Shown here: positions 1 through 5,093 of the stretch, piece after piece
Numbering within the stretch: position 1 is the first letter of the stretch
Layout: each line of letters begins with the position of its first letter
Notes under the pieces: model-generated
The model's input: only the letters and a program-made list of their open reading frames with translations
The model's database searches: none
Told to the model about the DNA's origin: nothing
Assembly (NCBI GenBank): GCA_007128525.1
Contig: SKXG01000038.1
Location: 1 to 5,093 of the forward strand
Length of the DNA: 5,093 nt
Direction: 5' to 3'
From: Pseudomonadales bacterium
GTDB lineage: Bacteria > Pseudomonadota > Gammaproteobacteria > Pseudomonadales > Azotimanducaceae
Program-made: the position numbers and the translations under genes

Positions 1-711
1 ATAGGGGCCACGTGCGGCAATGCCATTAATGGCGCCGCGATAGCGCTCGAAATAGGTCTCGGCATCCGCCATCGTGCGCGCCGCTTCGCCCAACATATCG
101 AATGAGTGGCGATAGCCGGCTGCTTCATCGTCCGCGGCGCGGTGCAGGGCCTCATCAATGCTGCGGCCCATGACGAACTGCCTGCCGATTATGCGCATGG
201 CCTGGCGGATGGCCTGCCGCACAACGGGCTCGCCGCTACGCTGCATTAGCGTCGCCAACGTGCGCTGCACAAGGTTTCCGGCATCGCCATCAAGCGTGAC
301 CAGCCGGCCGGTCAGCATCAGTCCCCAGGTGGAGGCATTGACGAACAGCGAAGCGCTGTGACCAAGGTGCGCGGCCCAGTCGCCGCGCATAAGTTTGTCC
401 TGAATCAGTCGGTCCGCCGTCTCGTTGTCCGGAACTCGTATCAGCGCTTCAGCCAGGCACATCAGCACCACCCCTTCCTGGCTCGACAGGTCGTACTCCT
501 GCAGCAGCGCATCAATGCTGCCGGCACGTTGGCCATGCTTGCGAACCTGCCGGATCAGGTCTTTGGCCTGGCGGGTGATCTGATCTCGCAGCGCGTCATT
601 GACGTCGGCGTCTGCCAACAGCGCGTTCAGGCTGATGGCTTCGTCGGCATATCGCGTGTCGCGCAGTACGCGCCGGCGTTCGTCAACGTCTGTACCGCCC
701 GGACGGATCAT
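1..711 (-). CDS. putA: Bifunctional proline dehydrogenase / L-glutamate gamma-semialdehyde dehydrogenase PutA, N-terminal part (3' end outside window)
   Basis: PutA oxidises proline to pyrroline-5-carboxylate with FAD, passing electrons to the membrane quinone pool, and then oxidises glutamate semialdehyde to glutamate with NAD+. The 237 codons present cover the helical arm/dimerisation region (about residues 18-115) and the first part of the proline dehydrogenase barrel. Recognisable PutA blocks are SSQEGVVLMCLAEALIRVPD (76-95), SLFVNASTWGLMLTGRLV (121-138), RSGEPVVRQAIRQAMRIIGRQFVMG (158-182) and SFDMLGEAA (203-211). Asp205 probably matches the active-site Asp285 of E. coli PutA, judged from remembered alignment. 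The start at 711 is fixed by a strong GGAGGT 8 bases upstream (725-720) and overlaps the putP end by 29 bases. The usual N-terminal ribbon-helix-helix DNA-binding domain is absent: only about 17 residues precede the arm, and the same frame upstream inside putP does not encode one. The dehydrogenase half and any C-terminal domain lie outside, so the aldehyde dehydrogenase activity is inferred from the family. Confidence 0.95.
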   Translation of the reverse strand, partial: MIRPGGTDVDERRRVLRDTRYADEAISLNALLADADVNDALRDQITRQAKDLIRQVRKHGQRAGSIDALLQEYDLSSQEGVVLMCLAEALIRVPDNETADRLIQDKLMRGDWAAHLGHSASLFVNASTWGLMLTGRLVTLDGDAGNLVQRTLATLMQRSGEPVVRQAIRQAMRIIGRQFVMGRSIDEALHRAADDEAAGYRHSFDMLGEAARTMADAETYFERYRGAINGIAARGPY

Positions 712-2188
712 CGGTAGTGACCTCCATCGCTGCCTTGAACTGCTGCCGGACCAACGACGGCGCAGGGGGGCCGTAGCAGCTGACCAGCACGATCGCAGCC
801 GTGCTGAACAGAAATCCCGGCAGGATCTCGTAGATATCGAACAGGCCGCCGGTCAAAGGTTCCCAGATCAGCACGGTGGCAGCGCCGGTGATCATGCCCG
901 CGAGGGCCCCCTGTCGGGTCATCGCGGGCCAATACAGAGCCAGCAGAATGACCGGCCCGAACGCCGCACCGAAGCCGCCCCAAGCGTGAGCGACAAGCGC
1001 CAGTACGCCGGCATCCGGGTCCAGAGCCAGCACGGTGGCAATTGCCGCAATCAGTACGACGCCGGTGCGGCTGACCCAGACCTGTTCCGCCGGCGTCGCA
1101 TTCGGGCGCAACAAGCCCTTGTAGAAATCTGCGGTTAAGGCGCTGGTCGAAACCAGCAACTGCGAGTCGATGGTGCTCATTATGGCCGCCAGTATGGCGG
1201 CGAGCAGTATGCCCGCGATCCAGGGATTGAACAGGCTGTTGATCAGATGGATCAACACCGTTTCGCTGTTGTCGAGCGGCGCTTCGCTGAAAAAGGCCAC
1301 ACCCATATAGCCGGTGCCGACGGCGCCACACAGCGCCAGGATCATCCATCCCATGCCGATGCCCATGGCGCGCGGCATCTCGGCTTCGCTGCGGATGCCC
1401 ATGAAGCGGGCCAGTATGTGCGGCTGTCCAAAGTAGCCCAGACCCCAGGCCAGCAGCGAAATCAGGCCGATAACGCCCAGGCCCTCAAGCCACAGACTGT
1501 GGTCGGGCAAGGTCTGCAGTACCTCAGTGTTGGCGCTCTGCCAGCCACCCAGGCTGCTGGCGACGGCGATCGGCACAATCAGCAGCGTGGCCAGCATCAG
1601 CACGCCCTGCACCAGATCGGTCCAGCTGACGGCGAGAAAGCCGCCGAGAAAGGTGTAGCTGATTATGACCAGCGCGCCAATCAGCATGGCGGTGTGATAG
1701 TCCATGCCGAAAGTGCTTTGAAACAGCAGGCCGCCGCCGACCAGGCCGGCGCTGATGTAGAGCGTGAAAAACACCAGAATGACCGCAGCAGAGACAATAC
1801 GCAGCGCGCGGGAGCCATCCTGGAAACGGTGTTCGAGAAAGTCGGGAATGGTCAACGCATCATTGGCCCGCGCTGTCAGTCGCCGCAGTCGCTGGGCCAC
1901 CAGCAGCCAGTTCAGGGCGGCGCCAATGACCAGGCCAACCGCAATCCAGATCTCACTCAGACCGCTCAAATAAATGGCACCGGGCAGGCCAAGCAGCAGC
2001 CAGCCGCTCATGTCGGAGGCACCGGCACTGAGTGCGGTAACACCGGGGCCGAGGCGCCGGCCACCGAGCACATAGTCGGAGAGATCGCTGGTGCGACGGT
2101 AGGCGAGCCAGCCGAGCGCCAGCATCAGCGCCAGATAGAGTCCAAAGCTGGTCAACGTGGGCGCCGAGATGGTGATCGGCCCGTTCAT
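683..2188 (-). CDS. putP: Sodium/proline symporter PutP
   Basis: This is an inner-membrane Na+/L-proline symporter of the solute:sodium symporter family, which brings proline in as carbon, nitrogen or osmolyte. The 501 residues match the length of E. coli PutP (502) and align nearly end to end. Conserved blocks are DYVLGGRRLGPGVTALSAGASDMSGW (38-63), FLGGFLAVSWTDLVQ (180-194), WGLGYFGQPHILARFMG (248-264), NPWIAGILLAAILAAIMST (321-339) and AWGGFGAAFGPV (402-413). Asp59 and Ser61 match the Na+-site residues Asp55 and Ser57 of E. coli PutP. Ser338 and Thr339 match Ser340 and Thr341. Trp248, Tyr252 and Pro256 match the proline-site Trp244, Tyr248 and Pro252. About a dozen hydrophobic segments are evident. 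The start at 2188 is preceded by GGGGAG, 11 bases away and partly locked in a hairpin. The gene follows the zinc-ribbon gene by 35 bases and overlaps putA by 29. In E. coli putP and putA are divergent; here they are co-directional. Confidence 0.97.
   Translation of the reverse strand: MNGPITISAPTLTSFGLYLALMLALGWLAYRRTSDLSDYVLGGRRLGPGVTALSAGASDMSGWLLLGLPGAIYLSGLSEIWIAVGLVIGAALNWLLVAQRLRRLTARANDALTIPDFLEHRFQDGSRALRIVSAAVILVFFTLYISAGLVGGGLLFQSTFGMDYHTAMLIGALVIISYTFLGGFLAVSWTDLVQGVLMLATLLIVPIAVASSLGGWQSANTEVLQTLPDHSLWLEGLGVIGLISLLAWGLGYFGQPHILARFMGIRSEAEMPRAMGIGMGWMILALCGAVGTGYMGVAFFSEAPLDNSETVLIHLINSLFNPWIAGILLAAILAAIMSTIDSQLLVSTSALTADFYKGLLRPNATPAEQVWVSRTGVVLIAAIATVLALDPDAGVLALVAHAWGGFGAAFGPVILLALYWPAMTRQGALAGMITGAATVLIWEPLTGGLFDIYEILPGFLFSTAAIVLVSCYGPPAPSLVRQQFKAAMEVTTDDPSGRYRR
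720..725 (-). promoter_or_regulatory. Ribosome binding site of putA inside the putP 3' end
   Basis: The minus strand reads GGAGGT, a near-perfect Shine-Dalgarno, 8 bases before the ATG at 711. It decides the putA start and lies within the last codons of putP, so ribosomes finishing putP pass over it. This fits one transcript with translational coupling or at least tight co-expression. Confidence 0.85.
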
Positions 2189-2201
2189 GCGGTCAGCATC
2201 T

Positions 2202-2239
2202 CCCCGACGACCGAATCAGTGATTCAGTTGTCGTCGGGG
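2202..2239 (-). promoter_or_regulatory. Hairpin covering the putP Shine-Dalgarno and the stop of the upstream gene
   Basis: Two perfect 10-base arms, CCCCGACGAC (2202-2211) and GTCGTCGGGG (2230-2239), enclose a second inverted repeat, GAATCA/TGATTC (2213-2218 and 2220-2225). In the minus-strand transcript the first arm is the last codons (Pro-Asp-Asp) of the zinc-ribbon gene, whose TGA (2226-2224) sits in the inner stem. The second arm ends in the GGGG of the putP Shine-Dalgarno (2205-2200). There is no U-run after it, so it is unlikely to be an intrinsic terminator. The likely role, inferred, is to hide the putP ribosome site until a ribosome translating the upstream gene opens the stem. Confidence 0.6.
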
Positions 2240-2565
2240 CCGGACTCGTAGCCGCAGCTCGTGCAGCGATGGCCGGCCAGGCTCCCGTCAGCGCCCCGCA
2301 ACGGACGCAGGGCGCGAATGGTGCAGCGCGGACAGAAGGCGGCGCGTGCGTTGTTGTCGACGCGCAGAGTTTGCCGGCCAGCGCCTGGGCGGTCTGGCGC
2401 GGCGTTGGATTGCGGCGTGGTGCCGGCAAGCTGCGCGATGCCGTCACGCAGCGCACTGGCCAGTTCACGGGCCGCTGCCTGCTGGTCCGGGCTGGCAAGC
2501 GCGGCCAGTTCGTCAACCTGGCGTTGCAGAGAGTCGGGCGTTACCGCATTGGACGCGCTGGACAT
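2224..2565 (-). CDS. Uncharacterised small protein with C-terminal zinc ribbon, first gene of the put set
   Basis: I do not recognise a named family for this 113-residue protein. Residues 10-48 are predicted helical and rich in Ala, Leu, Glu and Gln, resembling a short helical hairpin or coiled coil. Residues 49-70 look like a flexible linker. Residues 76-106 carry four cysteines, Cys78-Pro-Arg-Cys81 and Cys101-Thr-Ser-Cys104-Gly-Tyr, a CX2C-X19-CX2C pattern typical of a single Zn2+ ribbon. There is no signal peptide or membrane segment, so it is probably cytoplasmic. The start at 2565 has a clear GGAGG (2576-2572) 6 bases upstream. It is followed by putP after 35 bases, joined by a hairpin spanning its stop codon. 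Its position as the likely first cistron suggests a link to proline metabolism, either as a small nucleic-acid- or protein-binding factor or as a translated leader controlling putP. Both are inference. That it is a real gene is supported by the ribosome site, the paired cysteines and the spacing. Confidence 0.82.
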   Translation of the reverse strand: MSSASNAVTPDSLQRQVDELAALASPDQQAAARELASALRDGIAQLAGTTPQSNAAPDRPGAGRQTLRVDNNARAAFCPRCTIRALRPLRGADGSLAGHRCTSCGYESGPDDN

Positions 2566-2571
2566 GAACGG

Positions 2572-2576
2572 CCTCC
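2572..2576 (-). promoter_or_regulatory. Ribosome binding site of the zinc-ribbon gene
   Basis: GGAGG on the minus strand, 6 bases before the ATG at 2565. It supports this start over internal alternatives. Confidence 0.8.
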
Positions 2577-2595
2577 GGCATTCAGGGGATGTGAT

Positions 2596-2640
2596 TGCAT
2601 CTGTCAGTAGCTTTGATTCTATGTGTCACGGTCAGATGCA
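2596..2640. repeat. Spaced inverted repeat TGCATCTG / CAGATGCA around the candidate promoter
   Basis: The arms TGCATCTG (2596-2603) and CAGATGCA (2633-2640) are perfect 8-bp inverted copies, with one further matching base after a mismatch. They lie 37 bp apart centre to centre and flank the candidate -10 box of the minus-strand promoter. The right arm abuts the 14-bp palindrome. This could be a pair of regulator half sites or sites for looping, but chance occurrence is possible. Confidence 0.35.
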
Positions 2641-2644
2641 GCAA
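2616..2644 (-). promoter_or_regulatory. Candidate sigma-70 promoter for the zinc-ribbon-putP-putA transcript
   Basis: On the minus strand a -35-like TTGCTG (2644-2639, three of six consensus bases including TTG) is followed after exactly 17 bases by TAGAAT (2621-2616, five of six). Transcription would start near 2609, giving a leader of about 45 bases before the zinc-ribbon ATG. The -35 box is weak and overlaps a perfect palindrome, which suggests control by a DNA-binding protein. This is a by-eye match only. No comparably good promoter was found for the plus-strand gene in the same region. Confidence 0.4.
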
Positions 2645-2654
2645 TGCGCATTGC
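2641..2654. promoter_or_regulatory. 14-bp perfect palindrome, candidate operator in the divergent region
   Basis: GCAATGCGCATTGC reads the same on both strands. It lies between the divergent zinc-ribbon/put genes and the outer-membrane protein gene, and overlaps the candidate minus-strand -35 box at 2639-2644. The shape suits a dimeric regulator. Which protein binds it is unknown; no regulator gene is in the window. Confidence 0.45.
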
Positions 2655-2721
2655 CATGGGGTTGGCTTATGACAGTGTACGGGGCAGGATGCTGATACCA
2701 GCAAAATTGAGAGAACTGACG

Positions 2722-4104
2722 ATGGTCGGTCACCATAAAACTGCTGTCAGCCGTGTGCAGACGCTGGGGCTCGCGCTCTTTTTGAGTCTTGGTCTGTGGC
2801 CTGGTGCCCAGGCGGTGGATGCGGAGCTGCTGGCAGAAGAGCTCGAAGCACTCACCGAGCGCGCTCAGGCGCTGGAGCAATCCTTATCTGAAGCCACGGT
2901 TGCTGCCGATCAACGTGAGCTGCGAGAACCGCATCATGACGATGCGACGCGTGCGCTGGCCAGACTGCCGGCTGATGGCAGTGGCAATGGCAGTGACAAT
3001 GGCAGTGACAATGGCGCCATGACCGGCACCGAGCGCGCTGCTGAACTTGATGCGCTGGCAGAAGAACCTCCGGTCCGCATTGGCGGTGCATTGCGATTCA
3101 ATCTGGTGCATCGCAGCTTTTCGGATGCGTCCGACACCAAGTTTGGAGAAACCGGCTTCGATCTGTTCCGTTTCAATGTCGAAGGACAGATCGATAACCT
3201 CCTGATCTCCGCCGAGTACCGACATTATTCGTTTATGCAGACCATCCGTTACGGCTGGATAGGTTACGAGTTTGGCGATGGCAGTCAGCTGCAGTTCGGC
3301 ATCCATCAAGTGCCTTTTGGCCTGTTGCCCTTTGCTGCTCACAATGCCTGGTTCGGCGTGCCCTACTATGTCGGTTTGGCCGACAATTACGACATGGGCA
3401 TCAAGCTCGTGCGCGGTGGCGACAACTGGCAAGGGCACTTTGCTTTCTACAAGAACGAAGAGCTGAACGACGCCACGGACCTGGACCGCTATGGCTTCGA
3501 TCTGGTTCGCGTTGACAATCAGCAGAATGAAGAGATCAACCGCGTCAATGCGCGCTTTGCCTGGGACCTGGGGCTGGGTACGGGTTGTGAGCATGAGATC
3601 GGCGCGTCGATGCAGGTAGCCCAGCTCTACAACGCCACCACCAATCGGCGCGGCGATCACTGGGCGCTGGCCAGTCACCTGGATACCCGTTGCGGGCGCT
3701 GGGCCTTGCAATTGCAGGGTGTCCATTATTCCTACAATCCGGAGAATCCGGATGGCGTCAGTGATGAGACGGTGCGGCTCGGCGCCTTCGGCACGAGTTA
3801 TGATATCGATGCCAAAGCTGACATTATGGTGGCCAATGTGGCCTATAACCTGGATCCTCCCTGGGAACGCATTGATCAGCTGGTTTGCTACAACGACTAT
3901 TCACGGTTGATCAAGAGCCTGGATGACGCGCGGGATTCACAGATCAACACACTGGGCTGCGCCATAGGTGTCGGGCCGCTGTTCACCTACGTCGACCTGA
4001 TACTGGCCAATAACATGCCGTTTTTCGCCAACGGATCATTGGCAGGCGGTGGTGAGAACCGCTGGCGCACCCGATTCAACGTGAACATCGGCTACTACTG
4101 GTAA
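2722..4104 (+). CDS. Outer-membrane beta-barrel (porin-like) protein with N-terminal helical segment
   Basis: The 460-residue product has a clear signal peptide: His4-His5-Lys6 and Arg11 are followed by a hydrophobic core (about 14-26) and an Ala-Gln-Ala cleavage site after residue 31. Next come a Glu/Leu/Ala-rich helix, probably coiled coil (34-66), and a Gly-Ser-Asn/Asp linker (86-98). From about residue 117 to the end, alternating polar/aromatic strands end in Gly-Tyr-Tyr-Trp, the terminal aromatic signature recognised by the BAM assembly machinery. The segment around 188-245 (GIHQVPFG, then NYDMGIKLV) resembles porins of the OprO/P-like kind, but I cannot assign a family. Four cysteines (289, 324, 389, 413) could form two disulfides. 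I chose the ATG at 2722, with a weak GAGAG 8 bases upstream, because it places the signal peptide at the N-terminus; the frame stays open to a GTG at 2623. A solute-binding protein gene follows after 12 bases, suggesting the barrel admits that protein's ligand. Substrate unknown. Confidence 0.85.
   Translation: MVGHHKTAVSRVQTLGLALFLSLGLWPGAQAVDAELLAEELEALTERAQALEQSLSEATVAADQRELREPHHDDATRALARLPADGSGNGSDNGSDNGAMTGTERAAELDALAEEPPVRIGGALRFNLVHRSFSDASDTKFGETGFDLFRFNVEGQIDNLLISAEYRHYSFMQTIRYGWIGYEFGDGSQLQFGIHQVPFGLLPFAAHNAWFGVPYYVGLADNYDMGIKLVRGGDNWQGHFAFYKNEELNDATDLDRYGFDLVRVDNQQNEEINRVNARFAWDLGLGTGCEHEIGASMQVAQLYNATTNRRGDHWALASHLDTRCGRWALQLQGVHYSYNPENPDGVSDETVRLGAFGTSYDIDAKADIMVANVAYNLDPPWERIDQLVCYNDYSRLIKSLDDARDSQINTLGCAIGVGPLFTYVDLILANNMPFFANGSLAGGGENRWRTRFNVNIGYYW
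2977..3012 (+). repeat. Three tandem 12-bp units encoding Gly-Ser-(Gly/Asp)-Asn
   Basis: GGCAGTGGCAAT (2977-2988) is followed by two identical GGCAGTGACAAT units (2989-3000 and 3001-3012). The repeat is in frame and encodes residues 86-97 of the outer-membrane protein, a flexible linker between the helical segment and the barrel. Unit gain or loss by slippage would keep the frame and change only linker length. Confidence 0.9.
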
Positions 4105-4116
4105 ACGGGTGCTGTC

Positions 4117-5093
4117 ATGAATCCTAAGCTGTTAATGACGTTGTTGCTTGGCCTGATGTTGCTCGTTGGCGCGGGGCTTGCGAAGGGTGATCAGCTCAAC
4201 GTGGTGTCGTGGGATGGCGACTATGTGCGCAGTCAGATTCTGGGGTTTATCCGGCCGTATGAAGAAGAGACCGGTGTTCGCGTGAACGTGATTCAGTACA
4301 GCGGTGGTATCGACGAAATCCGGCAACAGGTGCGGGCGTGGAATGTAAGCTGGGATGTGGTCGATATGGAGATGACCGATGCGATGCGGGCCTGTCGTGA
4401 AGGCCTGCTCGAACCACTCGACCCTGATACGTTGCCGGATGGCGATGATGGTACACCGGCGGGCGAAGACTTCGTGGATGGCACGTTACTGCCTTGTGGC
4501 GTCGGCAATATCGTCAGCAGCACCGTCGTCAGCTTTCGCTCAGACGGTTTTGATGAGGCGCCACAACACATTCGTGACTTTTTTGATCTGAACAAAGACC
4601 CGGGCCGGCGTGGGCTGCGCCGTTCGCCGCAGGGTAACCTGGAGTGGGCGCTGATCGCCGATGGTGTGCCGCGCGAGGACGTCTACGAAGTACTGTCCAC
4701 AGATGACGGCCTGGACCGCGCTTTCGAGAAGCTGAGCCGTATCAAGCCCTATATCGACTGGTGGCGCACCGGTGAAGAGGCGGTGCGTTTGCTCGAGACG
4801 GAGCAGGTGGTGATGTCGGCCATTTACAGCGGGCGTGTTTACAGTGCCCGCGAGCGCAGCGTCCCGCTTGAGACGCTGTGGGACCATCAGCTGTGGCAAT
4901 ACGATGTCTGGGTCATACCCCGTCACGGTCGCAATATCGAGCTGGCCAGGGACTTCGTGCGCTATGCAACGTCAACGCGTAGCCTGGCGCAACAGGCCAA
5001 CCTGATTCCATACGGGCCGGTACGGCGCTCCGCTATGGCCCATGTCGAGCCGGAGATGCGCGAGCAGTTGCCGACAGCGGAGCAGAATATGGG
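4117..5093 (+). CDS. PotD-like periplasmic solute-binding protein of an ABC transporter (3' end outside window)
   Basis: This belongs to the extracellular solute-binding family that includes the spermidine/putrescine protein PotD; it would bind a small ligand in the periplasm and deliver it to an ABC permease. The 325 full codons present are probably all but a few dozen residues of the usual length. Residues 1-22 form a signal peptide (Lys4, a Leu/Met-rich core, cleavage near Ala22). Family-typical stretches are NVVSWDGDYVRSQ (28-40), SWDVVDMEMTDAMRACREGLLEPLD (78-102), PCGVGNIVSSTVVSF (126-140), DFFDLNKDPGRRGLRRSP (154-171), LEWALIADGVP (175-185) and YGPVRRSA (299-306). Cys93 and Cys127 are spaced as in relatives and may form a disulfide. 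The ATG at 4117 follows the previous stop by 12 bases with a weak GGGTG 5 bases upstream; Met7 is a less likely start. It is probably co-transcribed with the outer-membrane gene. A polyamine or related cationic ligand is possible from family membership, but unproven. Confidence 0.9.
   Translation, partial: MNPKLLMTLLLGLMLLVGAGLAKGDQLNVVSWDGDYVRSQILGFIRPYEEETGVRVNVIQYSGGIDEIRQQVRAWNVSWDVVDMEMTDAMRACREGLLEPLDPDTLPDGDDGTPAGEDFVDGTLLPCGVGNIVSSTVVSFRSDGFDEAPQHIRDFFDLNKDPGRRGLRRSPQGNLEWALIADGVPREDVYEVLSTDDGLDRAFEKLSRIKPYIDWWRTGEEAVRLLETEQVVMSAIYSGRVYSARERSVPLETLWDHQLWQYDVWVIPRHGRNIELARDFVRYATSTRSLAQQANLIPYGPVRRSAMAHVEPEMREQLPTAEQNM

Noticed and set aside
2202..2239. Rho-independent terminator between the zinc-ribbon gene and putP
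   Set aside because: The stem is strong but is followed by mixed sequence (AGATGCTGACC) rather than a U-run, and it overlaps the putP ribosome site. A translational role fits better.
1247..2251. A 334-residue open frame on the plus strand, antisense to putP
   Set aside because: It lies opposite a well-conserved PutP. Its product is rich in Gln, Ala, Gly and Arg with no domain, as expected for the mirror of GC-rich membrane-protein codons.
2299..2335. Zinc ribbon as a transposase remnant
   Set aside because: The gene is intact and has its own ribosome site. It has no catalytic region, no terminal repeats nearby, and sits tightly spaced ahead of putP.
2590..2605. CRP-like site TGTGA in the divergent region
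   Set aside because: Only the left half site matches; the positions of the right half show no match to TCACA.
2623..2721. GTG start giving a 33-residue N-terminal extension on the outer-membrane protein
   Set aside because: It would bury the signal peptide inside the protein and would run through the palindrome and promoter region. The ATG at 2722 puts the signal peptide at the N-terminus.
2566..2721. Plus-strand promoter for the outer-membrane gene
   Set aside because: Several TTG-starting hexamers (for example at 2595 and 2662) have only three-of-six partners at suitable spacing; none stands out from background.
2884..3726. A 280-residue open frame on the minus strand, antisense to the outer-membrane gene
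   Set aside because: The plus-strand gene has a signal peptide, barrel pattern and terminal aromatic residue. The antisense product has no recognisable features and no good ribosome site.

Overview
The window looks like a piece of a moderately GC-rich gammaproteobacterial chromosome. PutP and PutA are close to enterobacterial and pseudomonad proteins over long stretches, there is a Gram-negative outer-membrane barrel protein, and genes are packed tightly with short overlaps. A marine or halophilic lineage is plausible, but that is an inference from the gene types only. I see no mobile element, CRISPR array, tRNA or rRNA.

The left half (1-2565) is a minus-strand gene set for proline uptake and breakdown. 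In transcription order it holds a small uncharacterised zinc-ribbon protein (2565-2224), the sodium/proline symporter PutP (2188-683) and the start of the proline dehydrogenase/glutamate-semialdehyde dehydrogenase PutA (711 to beyond the left edge). PutA starts inside the 3' end of putP with a 29-base overlap and its own strong Shine-Dalgarno. It has no N-terminal ribbon-helix-helix domain, so it should not act as the autogenous repressor known from E. coli. Proline enters with Na+ through PutP and is oxidised to glutamate by PutA.

A large perfect-arm hairpin spans the stop codon of the zinc-ribbon gene and buries the putP Shine-Dalgarno. This suggests that putP translation depends on translation of the small upstream gene.

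The 156-base divergent region (2566-2721) carries a reasonable minus-strand promoter, a 14-bp perfect palindrome touching its -35 box, and an 8-bp inverted repeat whose arms flank its -10 box. These are candidate operators.

The right half (2722-5093) is a plus-strand pair. The first gene encodes a secreted 460-residue outer-membrane beta-barrel protein with an N-terminal helical segment and a Gly-Ser-Asp-Asn repeat linker. After a 12-base gap comes a PotD-like periplasmic solute-binding protein that runs off the right edge. Together they look like the outer-membrane and periplasmic parts of an ABC uptake route; any permease and ATPase genes would lie beyond the window. The substrate cannot be read from the sequence.
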